Shown: piece by piece, positions 1-7,489 of the stretch
Position numbering within the stretch: position 1 is the first letter of the stretch
Layout of the letters: every line of letters begins with the position of its first letter
NCBI GenBank assembly: GCA_023394215.1
Contig: JAEXBH010000207.1
Coordinates: 1 to 9,153, forward strand
DNA from: Bacillota bacterium
GTDB lineage: Bacteria > Bacillota > Clostridia > Tissierellales > Peptoniphilaceae
Direction of reading: 5' to 3'
Length of the DNA: 9,153 nucleotides
Notes under the pieces: model-generated
Told to the model about the DNA's origin: nothing
Seen by the model: only the letters and a program-made list of their open reading frames with translations
The model's database searches: none
Program-made: the position numbers and the translations under genes

Positions 1-89
1 GTTCTGTTAAGGGGACAAACAGTCAGGTTTGTGCCTTGATGTTTGAAAGGATGAGTAAGCTAATTGAAGAAGGGTGTTTTAATAGTTAA
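1..89 (+). CDS. 3' end of an upstream gene, probably DHH-family phosphoesterase (NrnA-like)
   Basis: An open frame enters from the left edge (codons in phase with base 3) and stops at TAA 87-89, leaving 28 visible residues: a short strand-like stretch, then an amphipathic helix ending KLIEEGCFNS. In Firmicutes the gene directly before truB is commonly nrnA, a DHH/DHHA1 oligoribonuclease and pAp phosphatase, and a strand-helix end fits the C-terminus of its DHHA1 domain. The diagnostic DHH and GGGH motifs would lie outside the window, so identity rests on position and a weak resemblance. The frame overlaps the start of truB by 26 bases and also contains truB's ribosome binding site, which suggests translational coupling. 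That the frame is coding is likely; the product name is tentative. Confidence 0.5.
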   Translation, partial: SVKGTNSQVCALMFERMSKLIEEGCFNS

Positions 90-969
90 TAAGGTTGAGG
101 ATATGACTTCTCATGATGTCGTAGCTATAGTAAGAAAAAGTCTCGGCATAAAGAGGGTAGGTCACACCGGGACCCTGGACCCTATGGCAAGGGGAGTTCT
201 TCCTATTTGCGTGGGAAATGCAACCAGGATTAGTGAATATATAATGGAGCAAGGTAAGACCTATGTAGCCGGTATGAAGTTCGGGACAGCAACTGAGACT
301 TATGACAGCACGGGAGATGTAACCTTTACCAGTCAAAACAAAATTTTTACAAGAGAGGAAGTTGAATCGGCACTTGCTTTTTTTAAAGGACCTATATGGC
401 AAAAACCGCCTATGTATTCCGCTATAAAGATAAATGGAAATAAGCTTTATGATTTGGCAAGGGCGGGTAAGGATGTTGATGTTCCTGCCAGACAGGTTAA
501 GGTATATGATATAAAACTTTTAGAACTTGAAGGGGATTTTGCTCGAATTGAAATACATTGCTCCAAGGGTACTTATGTAAGGTCCCTTATCAATGATTTG
601 GCAATTAAGCTTAATTCTTTTGCACATATGACTGATTTAGTCAGGACAAGGGTAGGAAAATTTGATATTTCGGATAGCATAAGTATTGACGAGATAAAGC
701 AGTCAAAAGCCGACTATATTTTTTCAAGGTTAATTGATACTGATAAGTGCCTTTATAATCTTGATTCAATATTTATTGAAAATAATATAATAAATAGGCT
801 TGTCAGCGGTCAGAGCATAAATTTAAATAATTTTGAACATACTTATGTTAAAGCACAAGGAGTAAGCGGGCTTAGCCATGTTAAAGTTTATTCGGCAAAT
901 ATTTTTATAGGCCTGGCTGTTTTAAATGATAATATAGTAAAAATGGAGCGTGTCCTTTACAGTGATTAA
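64..969 (+). CDS. truB: tRNA pseudouridine(55) synthase TruB
   Basis: TruB isomerises uridine 55 in the T-loop of tRNAs to pseudouridine in the cytoplasm. The 301-residue product has the family length and motifs in order: the N-terminal GVLIVNK...MTSHDVV block (4-20), the catalytic motif GHTGTLDPMARGVLP (33-47) with nucleophile Asp39, the active-site Tyr67 in KTYVAG, the PPMYSAIKINGNKLYDLAR block (115-133), CSKGTYVRSL (166-175) with Tyr171, and LVRTRVGKF (192-200). A PUA-like RNA-binding tail fills the last 70 or so residues. The start is TTG at 64. An in-frame TAA occupies 61-63, so no earlier start exists, and the next ATG (residue 14) would remove conserved sequence. GAAAGGA at 45-51 is the likely Shine-Dalgarno, with rather long spacing (12 nt). 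The 3' end overlaps ribF. Confidence 0.96.
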   Translation: MKKGVLIVNKVEDMTSHDVVAIVRKSLGIKRVGHTGTLDPMARGVLPICVGNATRISEYIMEQGKTYVAGMKFGTATETYDSTGDVTFTSQNKIFTREEVESALAFFKGPIWQKPPMYSAIKINGNKLYDLARAGKDVDVPARQVKVYDIKLLELEGDFARIEIHCSKGTYVRSLINDLAIKLNSFAHMTDLVRTRVGKFDISDSISIDEIKQSKADYIFSRLIDTDKCLYNLDSIFIENNIINRLVSGQSINLNNFEHTYVKAQGVSGLSHVKVYSANIFIGLAVLNDNIVKMERVLYSD

Positions 970-1897
970 GATAATAGATTTAGATAAAAACAATGATAAA
1001 TATTTGCCGTCAGTCATAGGGCTTGGAAACTTTGACGGTTTACACATAGGTCACAGAGATATAATGGCTAAGGTGATGGAAATTGCCAAGAAAAATAATA
1101 TATTGTCCTCTGTTTTGCTTTTTAAGCAGCATACAAATGAGGTTTTCACCAAGATGCCGTCTTATTATCTTACTTCCTTGGAAGATAAGATCAAACTTTT
1201 GGAAGAAATAGGAATAGATCAGGTTTTTATTATAAACTTCACCATGGAATTTGCACAACTTTCTAATGAAGAATTTATGCTTGATTTTATCAGAGACAGA
1301 TTAAATGCAGGCCATGTGGTTTGCGGACAAAATTATACGTTCGGCAAGTTTGCAAAAGGCACTGTGAAAGAGCTTTTAGATTATAAGTCTGATGGAAGAA
1401 TAAATTTGGATATAGTGGATGCTCATTACTATGAAGGAAGGGTAGCGTCTTCTACTATGGTAAGGGATATGATAAGAAGGGGAGATGTTGAGACTGCGGC
1501 AAAGCTTCTTACTCATCCTTACTCAATAAAAGGCAGAGTTGTACACGGGTTTAAAAGAGGTTCTTCTCTTTTAGGTTTTCCGACTGCAAATATTGAATTA
1601 TCCTATAATTATATTGTTCCGGATGATGCTGTTTACCTTACTGAAGTTTTGATTGATGATAAGCTTTACTATTCTCTGACATCAGTGGGAACAAATCCTA
1701 CTTTTACAGATGATAGAGCTGTAAAAATAGAGGTTTTCATAATTGACCATAGTGAAAACCTATACGGCAGAAATCTTGAGATAGGGTTTATAAAGAGGTT
1801 AAGGGGGCAAATAAAGTTTGACTCCAGCGACGGCTTGATAAATCAAATGAATCAGGATTTGAAGTTTGCAAGAGAATATATTGCAGGCATAAAATAA
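962..1897 (+). CDS. ribF: bifunctional riboflavin kinase / FAD synthetase RibF
   Basis: RibF phosphorylates riboflavin to FMN and adenylylates FMN to FAD. Counting from the GTG at 962 (311 aa), the N-terminal nucleotidyltransferase domain shows GNFDGLHIGH (22-31) and the SSTMVR motif (163-168). The C-terminal flavokinase domain shows GRVVHGFKRG, then GFPTAN (205-210), SVGTNPTF (241-248) and the likely catalytic Glu257 in KIEVFIID. The segment usually reading F-x-PHP reads FKQHT (54-58). Two GTG starts are possible. The one at 950 is only one base after the GGAG at 945-948, too close to be used; the one at 962 is 13 bases away, longer than ideal, and gives a typical family N-terminus. I prefer 962. 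The gene overlaps truB by 8 bases (20 if started at 950). No terminator is visible after it. Confidence 0.95.
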   Translation: MIKIIDLDKNNDKYLPSVIGLGNFDGLHIGHRDIMAKVMEIAKKNNILSSVLLFKQHTNEVFTKMPSYYLTSLEDKIKLLEEIGIDQVFIINFTMEFAQLSNEEFMLDFIRDRLNAGHVVCGQNYTFGKFAKGTVKELLDYKSDGRINLDIVDAHYYEGRVASSTMVRDMIRRGDVETAAKLLTHPYSIKGRVVHGFKRGSSLLGFPTANIELSYNYIVPDDAVYLTEVLIDDKLYYSLTSVGTNPTFTDDRAVKIEVFIIDHSENLYGRNLEIGFIKRLRGQIKFDSSDGLINQMNQDLKFAREYIAGIK

Positions 1898-1899
1898 TA

Positions 1900-1928
1900 T
1901 TTACAATTATCTATACTTATGATAGTAT
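1900..1928 (+). promoter_or_regulatory. candidate rpsO promoter (extended -10)
   Basis: TTTACA at 1900-1905 (five of six matches to TTGACA) is followed, after a 17-base spacer, by TAGTAT at 1923-1928. TG at 1920-1921, one base before the hexamer, gives the extended -10 pattern TGaTAGTAT. Transcription would begin near 1935, leaving a leader of about 75 bases before the S15 start. The -10 core is only a four-of-six match, so the call is moderate. It fits the need for separate, strong expression of a ribosomal protein gene lying 111 bases after ribF. Confidence 0.45.
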
Positions 1929-1936
1929 ATTAGGGA

Positions 1937-1985
1937 ATGCTTTGGCTTGGTTTTAAATACTCCAGTTTAGGCTCGGTCAAAGTGT
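1937..1985 (+). promoter_or_regulatory. structured rpsO leader, possible S15 autoregulatory element
   Basis: The arms ATGCTTTGGC (1937-1946) and GTCAAAGTGT (1976-1985) can form a 10-bp helix including three G-U pairs. Inside it, TTGG (1947-1950) can pair with CCAG (1962-1965) around an 11-base loop, leaving a ten-base bulge on the 3' side (1966-1975). The structure ends 10 bases before the Shine-Dalgarno AAGGAG (1996-2001). In several bacteria S15 represses its own translation by binding an rpsO leader with mixed G-U/G-C pairs near a junction. Position and G-U content here suggest the same role. Folding was done by eye and no match to a described S15 leader class is claimed. Confidence 0.35.
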
Positions 1986-2008
1986 ATAAAAGTTTAAGGA
2001 GAAAAAAA

Positions 2009-2275
2009 ATGATTACTAAAGAAGAAAAAGATTTACTTATTAAAGAATACGGATTAAAAGAAGGAGATACAGGTTCTCCGGAAGTTCAAATCGCTATATT
2101 CTCTCATAGAATTAAGCAGCTTACAGAACACTTGAAGAACAATCCTAAGGATCATGCTTCAAGAAGGGGCTTATTTATGTTAATAGGTCAAAGAAAGGGC
2201 TTGTTGACTTATTTACAAAAAAGAGATATAGAAAGATATCGTTCTTTAATTAAAAAACTAAACATTAGAGGATAA
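2009..2275 (+). CDS. rpsO: 30S ribosomal protein S15
   Basis: S15 is a primary 16S rRNA-binding protein of the small subunit platform, needed for S6/S18 assembly and the B4 intersubunit bridge. The 88-residue product is the usual family length and is all-helical, with the hallmark [17 protein letters not shown] segment (19-35), the conserved [15 protein letters not shown] block (41-55; the His41 and Asp48-His49 region contacts rRNA in homologues) and a C-terminal [13 protein letters not shown]. The ATG at 2009 is chosen because AAGGAG (1996-2001) lies 7 bases upstream and the protein then starts like other S15 proteins. An in-frame ATG at 1937 would add 24 unrelated residues from the leader. 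A hairpin terminator follows 3 bases after the stop, and pnp lies downstream. Confidence 0.98.
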   Translation: MITKEEKDLLIKEYGLKEGDTGSPEVQIAIFSHRIKQLTEHLKNNPKDHASRRGLFMLIGQRKGLLTYLQKRDIERYRSLIKKLNIRG

Positions 2276-2278
2276 TAG

Positions 2279-2306
2279 GAGAGCGGTTTACCGCTCTTAT
2301 CTTTTT
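2279..2306 (+). terminator. rpsO-pnp intergenic terminator/attenuator
   Basis: GAGAGCGG (2279-2286) and CCGCTCTT (2291-2298) form an 8-bp stem (one G-U pair) with a TTTA loop, followed after ATC by five T residues (2302-2306). The stem is short and the T run starts three bases late, so it may terminate only part of the transcripts. Some read-through into pnp would be expected, because no clear promoter is visible between here and pnp. Confidence 0.75.
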
Positions 2307-2311
2307 ATATA

Positions 2312-2355
2312 GCTCTTTTAAGGGCAAGTAAAGTGAGGAAGGCTCTTTTGAGAGC
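2312..2355 (+). repeat. paired small hairpins in the pnp leader
   Basis: Two near-copies of the same hairpin lie 30 bases apart: GCTCT-TTTA-AGGGC (2312-2325, one G-U pair) and GCTCT-TTTG-AGAGC (2342-2355, perfect). Each is followed by a purine-rich AGGAA-type stretch, the second merging into the pnp Shine-Dalgarno AAGGAG (2365-2370). Their arms are also complementary to the arms of the preceding terminator, so alternative pairings are possible. In other bacteria the pnp leader is a double-stranded RNA element through which PNPase represses itself with an endonuclease. A similar role here is only inferred. Confidence 0.45.
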
Positions 2356-2375
2356 ATGAGGAACAAGGAGAAGAA

Positions 2376-4478
2376 ATGATAAAAAATTACACTTACAAAT
2401 CCGATTACAATTCATTTGAGATTGAAATCGGAAGATTGGCTGAACAAGCTAACGGAGCATGTACAATTAAGTCTGGTGACTCTATGATTTTGGTCACCGC
2501 AGTAGCTTCAGATAAACCGAGAGACGGGATTGACTTTTTCCCTCTTACATGCGAATACCAAGAAAAAATGTATGCGGTTGGCAGGATACCCGGAGGTTAT
2601 ATAAAGAGAGAGGGAAGACCTACTGATGAGGCTACCTTAACTGCAAGAATGATTGACAGACCTATCAGACCTTTATTTCCTGAAGGATACAACAATGATG
2701 TTCAGGTTGTAGCAACAGTATTTTCAGCAGATCAGGATCATGATGCGGGTATTTTGGCTATGATAGGATCCTCAGTATCACTTAGCATATCAAATATTCC
2801 TTTTATGGGACCTACAGGGGCTGTTTCAGTAGGGTTTGTTGATGGACAATATATAATTAATCCTACTTTCGAACAAAAGCAGGTATCAAAGCTTGAACTA
2901 ACAGTTGCCGGTACTAAGGATGCCATTATGATGGTAGAAGCCGGTGCCAAGGAACTTTCAGAAGCACAGATGCTTGAGGCCATACTTTTCGGTCATGAAG
3001 AAATAAAGAGAATTTGTCAGTTTATTGAAGGAATCCAAGCGGAAATAGGACAAGAAAAGCAGGAGTTTACAGTTAAGGAAGATGATGCAAATCTTGTTTC
3101 CTCAATAAAGGATATATTGGGAGATAGGTTATCAAAAGGCCTTCAAACTCCTGATAAGATGGAAAGGCAAGACAACCTTGATCTTTTGGAAACGGAACTT
3201 GTAGAAAAACTTGTAAATCCTGAAGCCGAGGATGCTAAAGACTTGGAAAAGAGCATAAAAGACATTTTTGATAAGCTTATGAAAACAGAAGTAAGAAGAC
3301 TTATCACTGATGAACATATAAGACCTGATGGAAGACAAATGACTCAAATCAGACCTTTGTCAGCTCAAGTTGACTTGGTGCCTAAGGTGCACGGTTCCGG
3401 TTTATTTACAAGAGGACAAACTCAAGTATTAAATATTGCAACACTTGGAAGTCCTTCAGATGTTCAATATATTGACGGCTTAACAGATGAAGAAGTTAAG
3501 AAAAGATATATCCACCATTATAACTTTCCTCCATTTTCAGTAGGGGAAGTAAGACCTATGAGAAGTCCCGGAAGAAGGGAAATAGGTCATGGTAGACTTG
3601 CAGAAAGGGCTCTTGAAGCGGTAATACCTTCACAGGAAGAGTTTCCTTATGTAATTCGTCTTGTATCTGAAGTATTGAGTTCAAACGGTTCTTCATCAAT
3701 GGCATCGGTTTGCGGCTCAACTCTTTCTTTGATGGCGGCAGGTGTCCCTATAAAGGCTCCGGTAGCCGGTATTGCAATGGGACTTATAAAGGAAAACGGC
3801 AATATAGCTATTTTAACAGATATTCAAGGCTTAGAAGACCACTTGGGAGATATGGACTTTAAGGTTGCAGGTACCGCAGAAGGTATTACAGCCTTACAAA
3901 TGGATATTAAGATTGACGGGATAAACAGAGAAATCCTTGAAGAAGCCTTACATGATGCTAAGGTAGCAAGGATGACTATACTTGATGTTATCAAGTCGGC
4001 TATAGCTGAACCGAGACCGGAAGTATCTCCAAATGCTCCAAGGATTATGACTATAGATGTTAAGCCTGAAAAGGTAAGAGAAGTTATAGGTTCCGGCGGT
4101 AAGACTATAAATGGTATTATAGATAAGACCGGCGTTAAAATTGATATAGAAGATAACGGTCATATAACTATTACAGCAGCAAATACTGAAAGTGCTAAGG
4201 AAGCTATCAAGATGATAGAGTACATTACTCATGAAGTTGAAGTAGGTGATGTATATCTTGGTAAAGTGGCAAGGATATTGAACTTCGGTTGTTTCGTAGA
4301 ATTTGCAAACGGCAAAGAAGGTTTGGTTCATATCAGTCAACTTGACCATACGAGGGTTGAAAAGGTTGAAGACTGCGTGAAGATTGGTGATGAAATTATG
4401 ATTAAGGTAGTAGAAATTGATGAAAAGGGCAGAATAAACCTTTCAAGAAAGGCTCTACTTCCAAACACGCATAAATAA
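2376..4478 (+). CDS. pnp: polyribonucleotide nucleotidyltransferase (PNPase)
   Basis: PNPase degrades RNA 3'-to-5' by phosphorolysis, releasing nucleoside diphosphates, and can run in reverse to add tails; it acts as a cytoplasmic trimer. The 700-residue product is full length. It has a first RNase PH domain (about 10-145, with [21 protein letters not shown] and the RPIRPLFP block), an all-helical linker (about 150-300), and a catalytic second RNase PH domain (about 310-545). That domain holds the [12 protein letters not shown] phosphate-site loop (436-447) and [10 protein letters not shown], whose Asp488, Asp494 and Lys496 match the E. coli metal/catalytic residues. A KH domain follows (about 555-615, GxxG loop IGSGGK) and then an S1 domain (about 622-691). 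ATG 2376 has AAGGAG five bases upstream. RNase Y, a partner in RNA decay in Firmicutes, is encoded at the end of the window. Confidence 0.98.
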   Translation: MIKNYTYKSDYNSFEIEIGRLAEQANGACTIKSGDSMILVTAVASDKPRDGIDFFPLTCEYQEKMYAVGRIPGGYIKREGRPTDEATLTARMIDRPIRPLFPEGYNNDVQVVATVFSADQDHDAGILAMIGSSVSLSISNIPFMGPTGAVSVGFVDGQYIINPTFEQKQVSKLELTVAGTKDAIMMVEAGAKELSEAQMLEAILFGHEEIKRICQFIEGIQAEIGQEKQEFTVKEDDANLVSSIKDILGDRLSKGLQTPDKMERQDNLDLLETELVEKLVNPEAEDAKDLEKSIKDIFDKLMKTEVRRLITDEHIRPDGRQMTQIRPLSAQVDLVPKVHGSGLFTRGQTQVLNIATLGSPSDVQYIDGLTDEEVKKRYIHHYNFPPFSVGEVRPMRSPGRREIGHGRLAERALEAVIPSQEEFPYVIRLVSEVLSSNGSSSMASVCGSTLSLMAAGVPIKAPVAGIAMGLIKENGNIAILTDIQGLEDHLGDMDFKVAGTAEGITALQMDIKIDGINREILEEALHDAKVARMTILDVIKSAIAEPRPEVSPNAPRIMTIDVKPEKVREVIGSGGKTINGIIDKTGVKIDIEDNGHITITAANTESAKEAIKMIEYITHEVEVGDVYLGKVARILNFGCFVEFANGKEGLVHISQLDHTRVEKVEDCVKIGDEIMIKVVEIDEKGRINLSRKALLPNTHK

Positions 4479-4496
4479 TATGGTTCTATAATTTTT

Positions 4497-4527
4497 ATTG
4501 GGGCGGCGAAAGTTGCCTCAATTTTTT
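4497..4527 (+). terminator. strong intrinsic terminator after pnp
   Basis: ATTGGGGCGGC (4497-4507) pairs with GTTGCCTCAAT (4512-4522) to give an 11-bp stem, with three G-U pairs, closed by a stable GAAA tetraloop. It is followed by an uninterrupted T run (4522-4527). It begins 18 bases after the pnp stop. This is the clearest terminator in the window and separates the rpsO-pnp unit from the ftsK operon. Confidence 0.9.
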
Positions 4528-4610
4528 AGTTAATAGATTTATTTTTGTTTTTTATTATTTTAAATCCTAAAAAGATAGCATTTATTACAAATCTTTTAAT
4601 AAAATAATAA

Positions 4611-4622
4611 GAAAAATTTTTC
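4611..4622. repeat. perfect AT-rich palindrome at the ftsK promoter
   Basis: GAAAAATTTTTC is a 12-base perfect palindrome ending 8 bases before the ftsK -10 element, covering part of the expected -35 position. The surrounding 4528-4627 stretch is very AT-rich. Palindromes of A and T runs arise easily by chance in such DNA, so an operator role is only a possibility. Confidence 0.3.
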
Positions 4623-4627
4623 ATTTA

Positions 4628-4636
4628 TGTTATAAT
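4628..4636 (+). promoter_or_regulatory. ftsK operon promoter (extended -10)
   Basis: TGtTATAAT is a perfect consensus -10 hexamer (4631-4636) with the TG extension at 4628-4629. No good -35 hexamer sits 16-18 bases upstream, where the sequence is A-rich (4607-4614); the extended -10 and upstream A/T runs could compensate. Transcription would start near 4643, giving a leader of about 23 bases before ftsK. It lies just downstream of the pnp terminator, as expected for the start of a new transcript. Confidence 0.7.
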
Positions 4637-4665
4637 AATATGAGAGTTTAAAGCATGGAGGAAGT

Positions 4666-6957
4666 ATGGCCCAAAAGAAGAAATCTACACAAAAAAAGAA
4701 TAGTGATAATCTTATTATAAGTATTGTGATAGCTTTAGTTATATTTGTATTTACCCTATCTTGTGTGGTATTTAAAGCTTCTATGGGTATAGTTGGCAGG
4801 CTTGTAAGTCAGGGTATGTTTATTGTATTCGGACTTTCAGCTTATCTTGTGCCTTTTATCCTTTTATTTTTATTTTTTGCAATCAGAAATAAGGTTTTTT
4901 GGAAAGATGCAAAGAATAAAATATTGGTTTTGATGTTTTTGCTGATGACTGCAAATGTCTTTTTGGCAACATTTTGGATAGGTGGCGGAAGTTACGGACA
5001 AATGACTGGAAACTCTTATAATCAAGCTATGAATTATAGCGGGGTCGGTTTTTTATTTACATCAATTTACTTTATATTCAATAAGTTGATAGCAAATATC
5101 GGGATTTATATTTTTACAGTTTTTGTTTTTTTTCTTTCATATTTTTATTTGTTCGATAAGTCTATAACAGCGTTTTTTAGGGGGATTTTTAAGGCACTTG
5201 CCGGAGCCTTATCAAATTCTGTGAAAGACATTAAAGAAAAGAAAAGGGAGAGAGTTAAAAAAACTGATTTTAAACTTTCTGAAAGTAGTAAGATAGAGCT
5301 TGAAAGTAAAGATCAAGAGCTTAGAGAAATCTATAGGGAAGAGATCATTCACAAAGATCCTGTCATCAATTTTCACACAGCAGGAGAAGATTCTTCTTTT
5401 GCGCAAAGTCAAAATATTTTGGAATTGCCTAAGGAAGAGGAAGATTTTTCTCCTGAAAACTATGATCAAATGGGAATGGATGATATAGATGAAGCTTATG
5501 ACGACTATAATTATATAAAGCCACCGGTTGAACTTTTAAGCATTCCTCAAAAATCCAAGTCGGATAGTAGGGATATTTTGATAGAAAATGCCAGAAAGAT
5601 TGAAGAGACGCTTAGAAGTTTCGGTATAGAAAGTGAAGTTGTAAATATAAACAACGGACCAACAGTTACATCTTATGAAGTAAAACCTCAATCAGGTATT
5701 AAGGTAAGTAAAATCGTAAATCTTTCCAATGACCTGTCCTTGGCTTTGGCAAGTTCGGGAGTGAGAATAGAAGCACCTATTCCGGGAAAACCTTATGTAG
5801 GTATAGAAGTTCCAAATCAAAATAAGGATATAGTTGCTTTCAGGGAACTTATTTTTAACGATGAGTTTCAAAAGGAAAACAATGATATTACAGTTGCCGT
5901 GGGTAAAAATTTATTTGGCAAACCTATTTATGCCAATATAAATGAAATGCCTCATTTGCTTGTTGCGGGTGCTACAGGTTCAGGAAAATCGGTAATGATA
6001 AATGCCATTATAATGAGTATTATATATAAGTATTCGCCTAAGGATGTCCAATTTATTATGATTGACCCCAAGATGGTTGAGCTTAACATTTATAACGGTA
6101 TACCTCATTTAAGCAAGAGGAAGGTTGTTACTGATGCGGCCAGAGCTACAAATGCACTTAAGTATGCCGTAGATGAGATGATTGACAGATTTGAAAAGTT
6201 TTCGAAAATCGGATGCCGTGATATTGGAGGATACAATCAGATAGCCTTTGAAAGAGGTATGAATAAAATGCCTTATTTTGTGGTTATTATAGATGAGTTG
6301 TCAGATTTGATGATGGAAGCTTCAAAGGATGTAGAAAATTACATTACAAGACTTGCGCAGATGGGTAGGGCCAGCGGTATACATTTGATAGTTGCAACCC
6401 AAAGGCCGAGCGTGGATGTCATTACCGGGGTTATTAAGGCCAATATACCTTCGAGGATATCCTTCCAAGTATCATCGCAAGTAGATTCGAGGACTATATT
6501 GGATGCTGCAGGTGCTGAGAAACTTCTCGGCAAGGGAGATATGCTTTATTTTCCGGGCAAGTTCCCTAAGCCTATGAGGGTGCAGGGGGCATTTTTGTCA
6601 GACAAAGAAGTGGAAAATGTAGTCAACTTTATAAAAAATCAAAACGTCGTGCAATCGGATGAGTCATTTAATGATGCCATTACACAAACACAAAGCAAAT
6701 CTTCGGTTTTGGAGGATCAGGATGAACTTTTGAATGAGGCTATAGAGTTTGTTATAAGAGAAAATCAAGCTTCCATATCAGCGGTTCAAAGGAGATTCAG
6801 GGTCGGTTATGCAAGGGCAGGCAGGATGATTGATCAAATGGAAAAATTAGGAATAATCGGCGAGCACGACGGAAGCAAGCCGAGAAAAATATTAAAGGAT
6901 TTAAGTTACTTAGATCAACAAAATTCTGAGGAAAGTGAAAATGTGGAAGAAGTTTAA
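4666..6957 (+). CDS. ftsK: DNA translocase FtsK/SpoIIIE
   Basis: This is a membrane-anchored, ATP-driven double-stranded DNA pump that clears chromosomal DNA from the closing division septum and, in FtsK proteins, assists dimer resolution. The 763-residue product starts with a lysine-rich cytoplasmic tip and then about four membrane segments (roughly 16-36, 51-73, 86-105 and 144-163, with a further hydrophobic stretch at 127-142). A charged, acidic linker covers about 185-300. The motor domain follows (about 300-650), with Walker A GATGSGKS (435-442), DPKMVELNIYNGIPHL (467-482), Walker B VVIIDELSDL (539-548) and the RLAQMGRASGIHLIVATQRPS segment (562-582). The C-terminal gamma winged-helix domain for DNA orientation signals spans about 685-745. 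ATG 4666 follows GGAGG by 4 bases. SpoIIIE and FtsK cannot be told apart by sequence alone, and no sporulation gene is seen nearby. The 3' end overlaps pgsA. Confidence 0.96.
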   Translation: MAQKKKSTQKKNSDNLIISIVIALVIFVFTLSCVVFKASMGIVGRLVSQGMFIVFGLSAYLVPFILLFLFFAIRNKVFWKDAKNKILVLMFLLMTANVFLATFWIGGGSYGQMTGNSYNQAMNYSGVGFLFTSIYFIFNKLIANIGIYIFTVFVFFLSYFYLFDKSITAFFRGIFKALAGALSNSVKDIKEKKRERVKKTDFKLSESSKIELESKDQELREIYREEIIHKDPVINFHTAGEDSSFAQSQNILELPKEEEDFSPENYDQMGMDDIDEAYDDYNYIKPPVELLSIPQKSKSDSRDILIENARKIEETLRSFGIESEVVNINNGPTVTSYEVKPQSGIKVSKIVNLSNDLSLALASSGVRIEAPIPGKPYVGIEVPNQNKDIVAFRELIFNDEFQKENNDITVAVGKNLFGKPIYANINEMPHLLVAGATGSGKSVMINAIIMSIIYKYSPKDVQFIMIDPKMVELNIYNGIPHLSKRKVVTDAARATNALKYAVDEMIDRFEKFSKIGCRDIGGYNQIAFERGMNKMPYFVVIIDELSDLMMEASKDVENYITRLAQMGRASGIHLIVATQRPSVDVITGVIKANIPSRISFQVSSQVDSRTILDAAGAEKLLGKGDMLYFPGKFPKPMRVQGAFLSDKEVENVVNFIKNQNVVQSDESFNDAITQTQSKSSVLEDQDELLNEAIEFVIRENQASISAVQRRFRVGYARAGRMIDQMEKLGIIGEHDGSKPRKILKDLSYLDQQNSEESENVEEV
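6928..6932 (+). promoter_or_regulatory. pgsA ribosome binding site inside ftsK
   Basis: GAGGA lies 8 bases before the ATG at 6941 but only 2 bases before the upstream in-frame GTG at 6935. This decides in favour of the ATG as the pgsA start. The site is inside the last codons of ftsK, consistent with translational coupling. Confidence 0.7.
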
Positions 6958-7489
6958 TTTAGCAAACAAGTTGACCATGATTAGGTTGTTGATGGTTCCG
7001 GTTTTTATAGTTTTATTTGAAATTTTTAAAACTGACAATATTATTCCGGCTCTTGTATTCAGCTTGACTGCTTTTACCGATTTTTTGGACGGGTATATTG
7101 CGAGATCCAGAAATATGGTAACGACTTTTGGAAAATTTATGGATCCATTGGTTGATAAGGTTTTAACTCAGGCGGGTTTTATACTGCTTGCAGGGGCAGG
7201 GTTTATTCCGTCATGGACAGTTATAGTAATCGTTTTTAGGGAATTGATGATTACAGGACTTAGGACGGTAGCGGCTTCAAATAATGTAACAATAGCAGCT
7301 TCGGTCTTCGGCAAGGCAAAGACCATAAGTCAATTTGCCTCTATAATTTTATATTTACTAAAAGATACATTTGCAATCAACTTTGTTTTGTTGCAGGTGG
7401 TATTATACATCTCTGTATTTCTTACTATAATCTCAGGATTGGATTATTTGATTAAAAATTCAAAGGTTTTAGATTTGAAAGACATTTAA
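6941..7489 (+). CDS. pgsA: CDP-diacylglycerol--glycerol-3-phosphate 3-phosphatidyltransferase
   Basis: PgsA makes phosphatidylglycerophosphate from CDP-diacylglycerol and sn-glycerol 3-phosphate in the cytoplasmic membrane. This is the committed step to phosphatidylglycerol and cardiolipin. The 182-residue product has the typical start [15 protein letters not shown] (6-20). It carries a complete CDP-alcohol phosphotransferase signature, D-x2-D-G-x2-A-R-x8-G-x3-D-x3-D, from Asp47 to Asp72, with the metal-binding aspartates 47, 50, 68 and 72. Several hydrophobic membrane segments lie on either side, and the later FGKAKTISQ segment (123-131) is also typical of PgsA. The PgsA name rather than cardiolipin or phosphatidylserine synthase rests on length, N-terminus and the recA neighbourhood. 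It overlaps the ftsK end by 17 bases and stops just before the recA Shine-Dalgarno. Confidence 0.93.
   Translation: MWKKFNLANKLTMIRLLMVPVFIVLFEIFKTDNIIPALVFSLTAFTDFLDGYIARSRNMVTTFGKFMDPLVDKVLTQAGFILLAGAGFIPSWTVIVIVFRELMITGLRTVAASNNVTIAASVFGKAKTISQFASIILYLLKDTFAINFVLLQVVLYISVFLTIISGLDYLIKNSKVLDLKDI

Noticed and set aside
1937..2008. Upstream in-frame ATG that would extend S15 by 24 residues
   Set aside because: The extra residues do not belong to S15, there is no ribosome binding site at the upstream ATG, and the ATG at 2009 has AAGGAG at ideal spacing. The stretch is better explained as a leader.
2287..2311. Possible pnp promoter (TTTACC ... TATATA)
   Set aside because: The spacing between the elements is only about 13 bases and both belong to the terminator hairpin and its T run.
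2356..2379. Seven-codon open frame (MRNKEKK) whose TGA overlaps the pnp ATG, a possible leader peptide
   Set aside because: It is short, has no well-placed ribosome binding site of its own, and is just the reading of the purine-rich pnp Shine-Dalgarno region.
3948..4349. 133-codon open frame on the minus strand within pnp
   Set aside because: It is antisense to the conserved KH/S1 coding region of PNPase, has no recognisable domain, and is a composition shadow like the other minus-strand frames here.
4570..4597. Inverted repeat AAAAGAT / ATCTTTT before ftsK
   Set aside because: Seven A/T-dominated pairs with a 14-base loop are expected by chance in this AT-rich gap, and no T run or other signal supports a function.
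6935..6940. GTG 6935 as pgsA start
   Set aside because: It is only 2 bases after GAGGA, whereas ATG 6941 is 8 bases after it and gives the normal family N-terminus.
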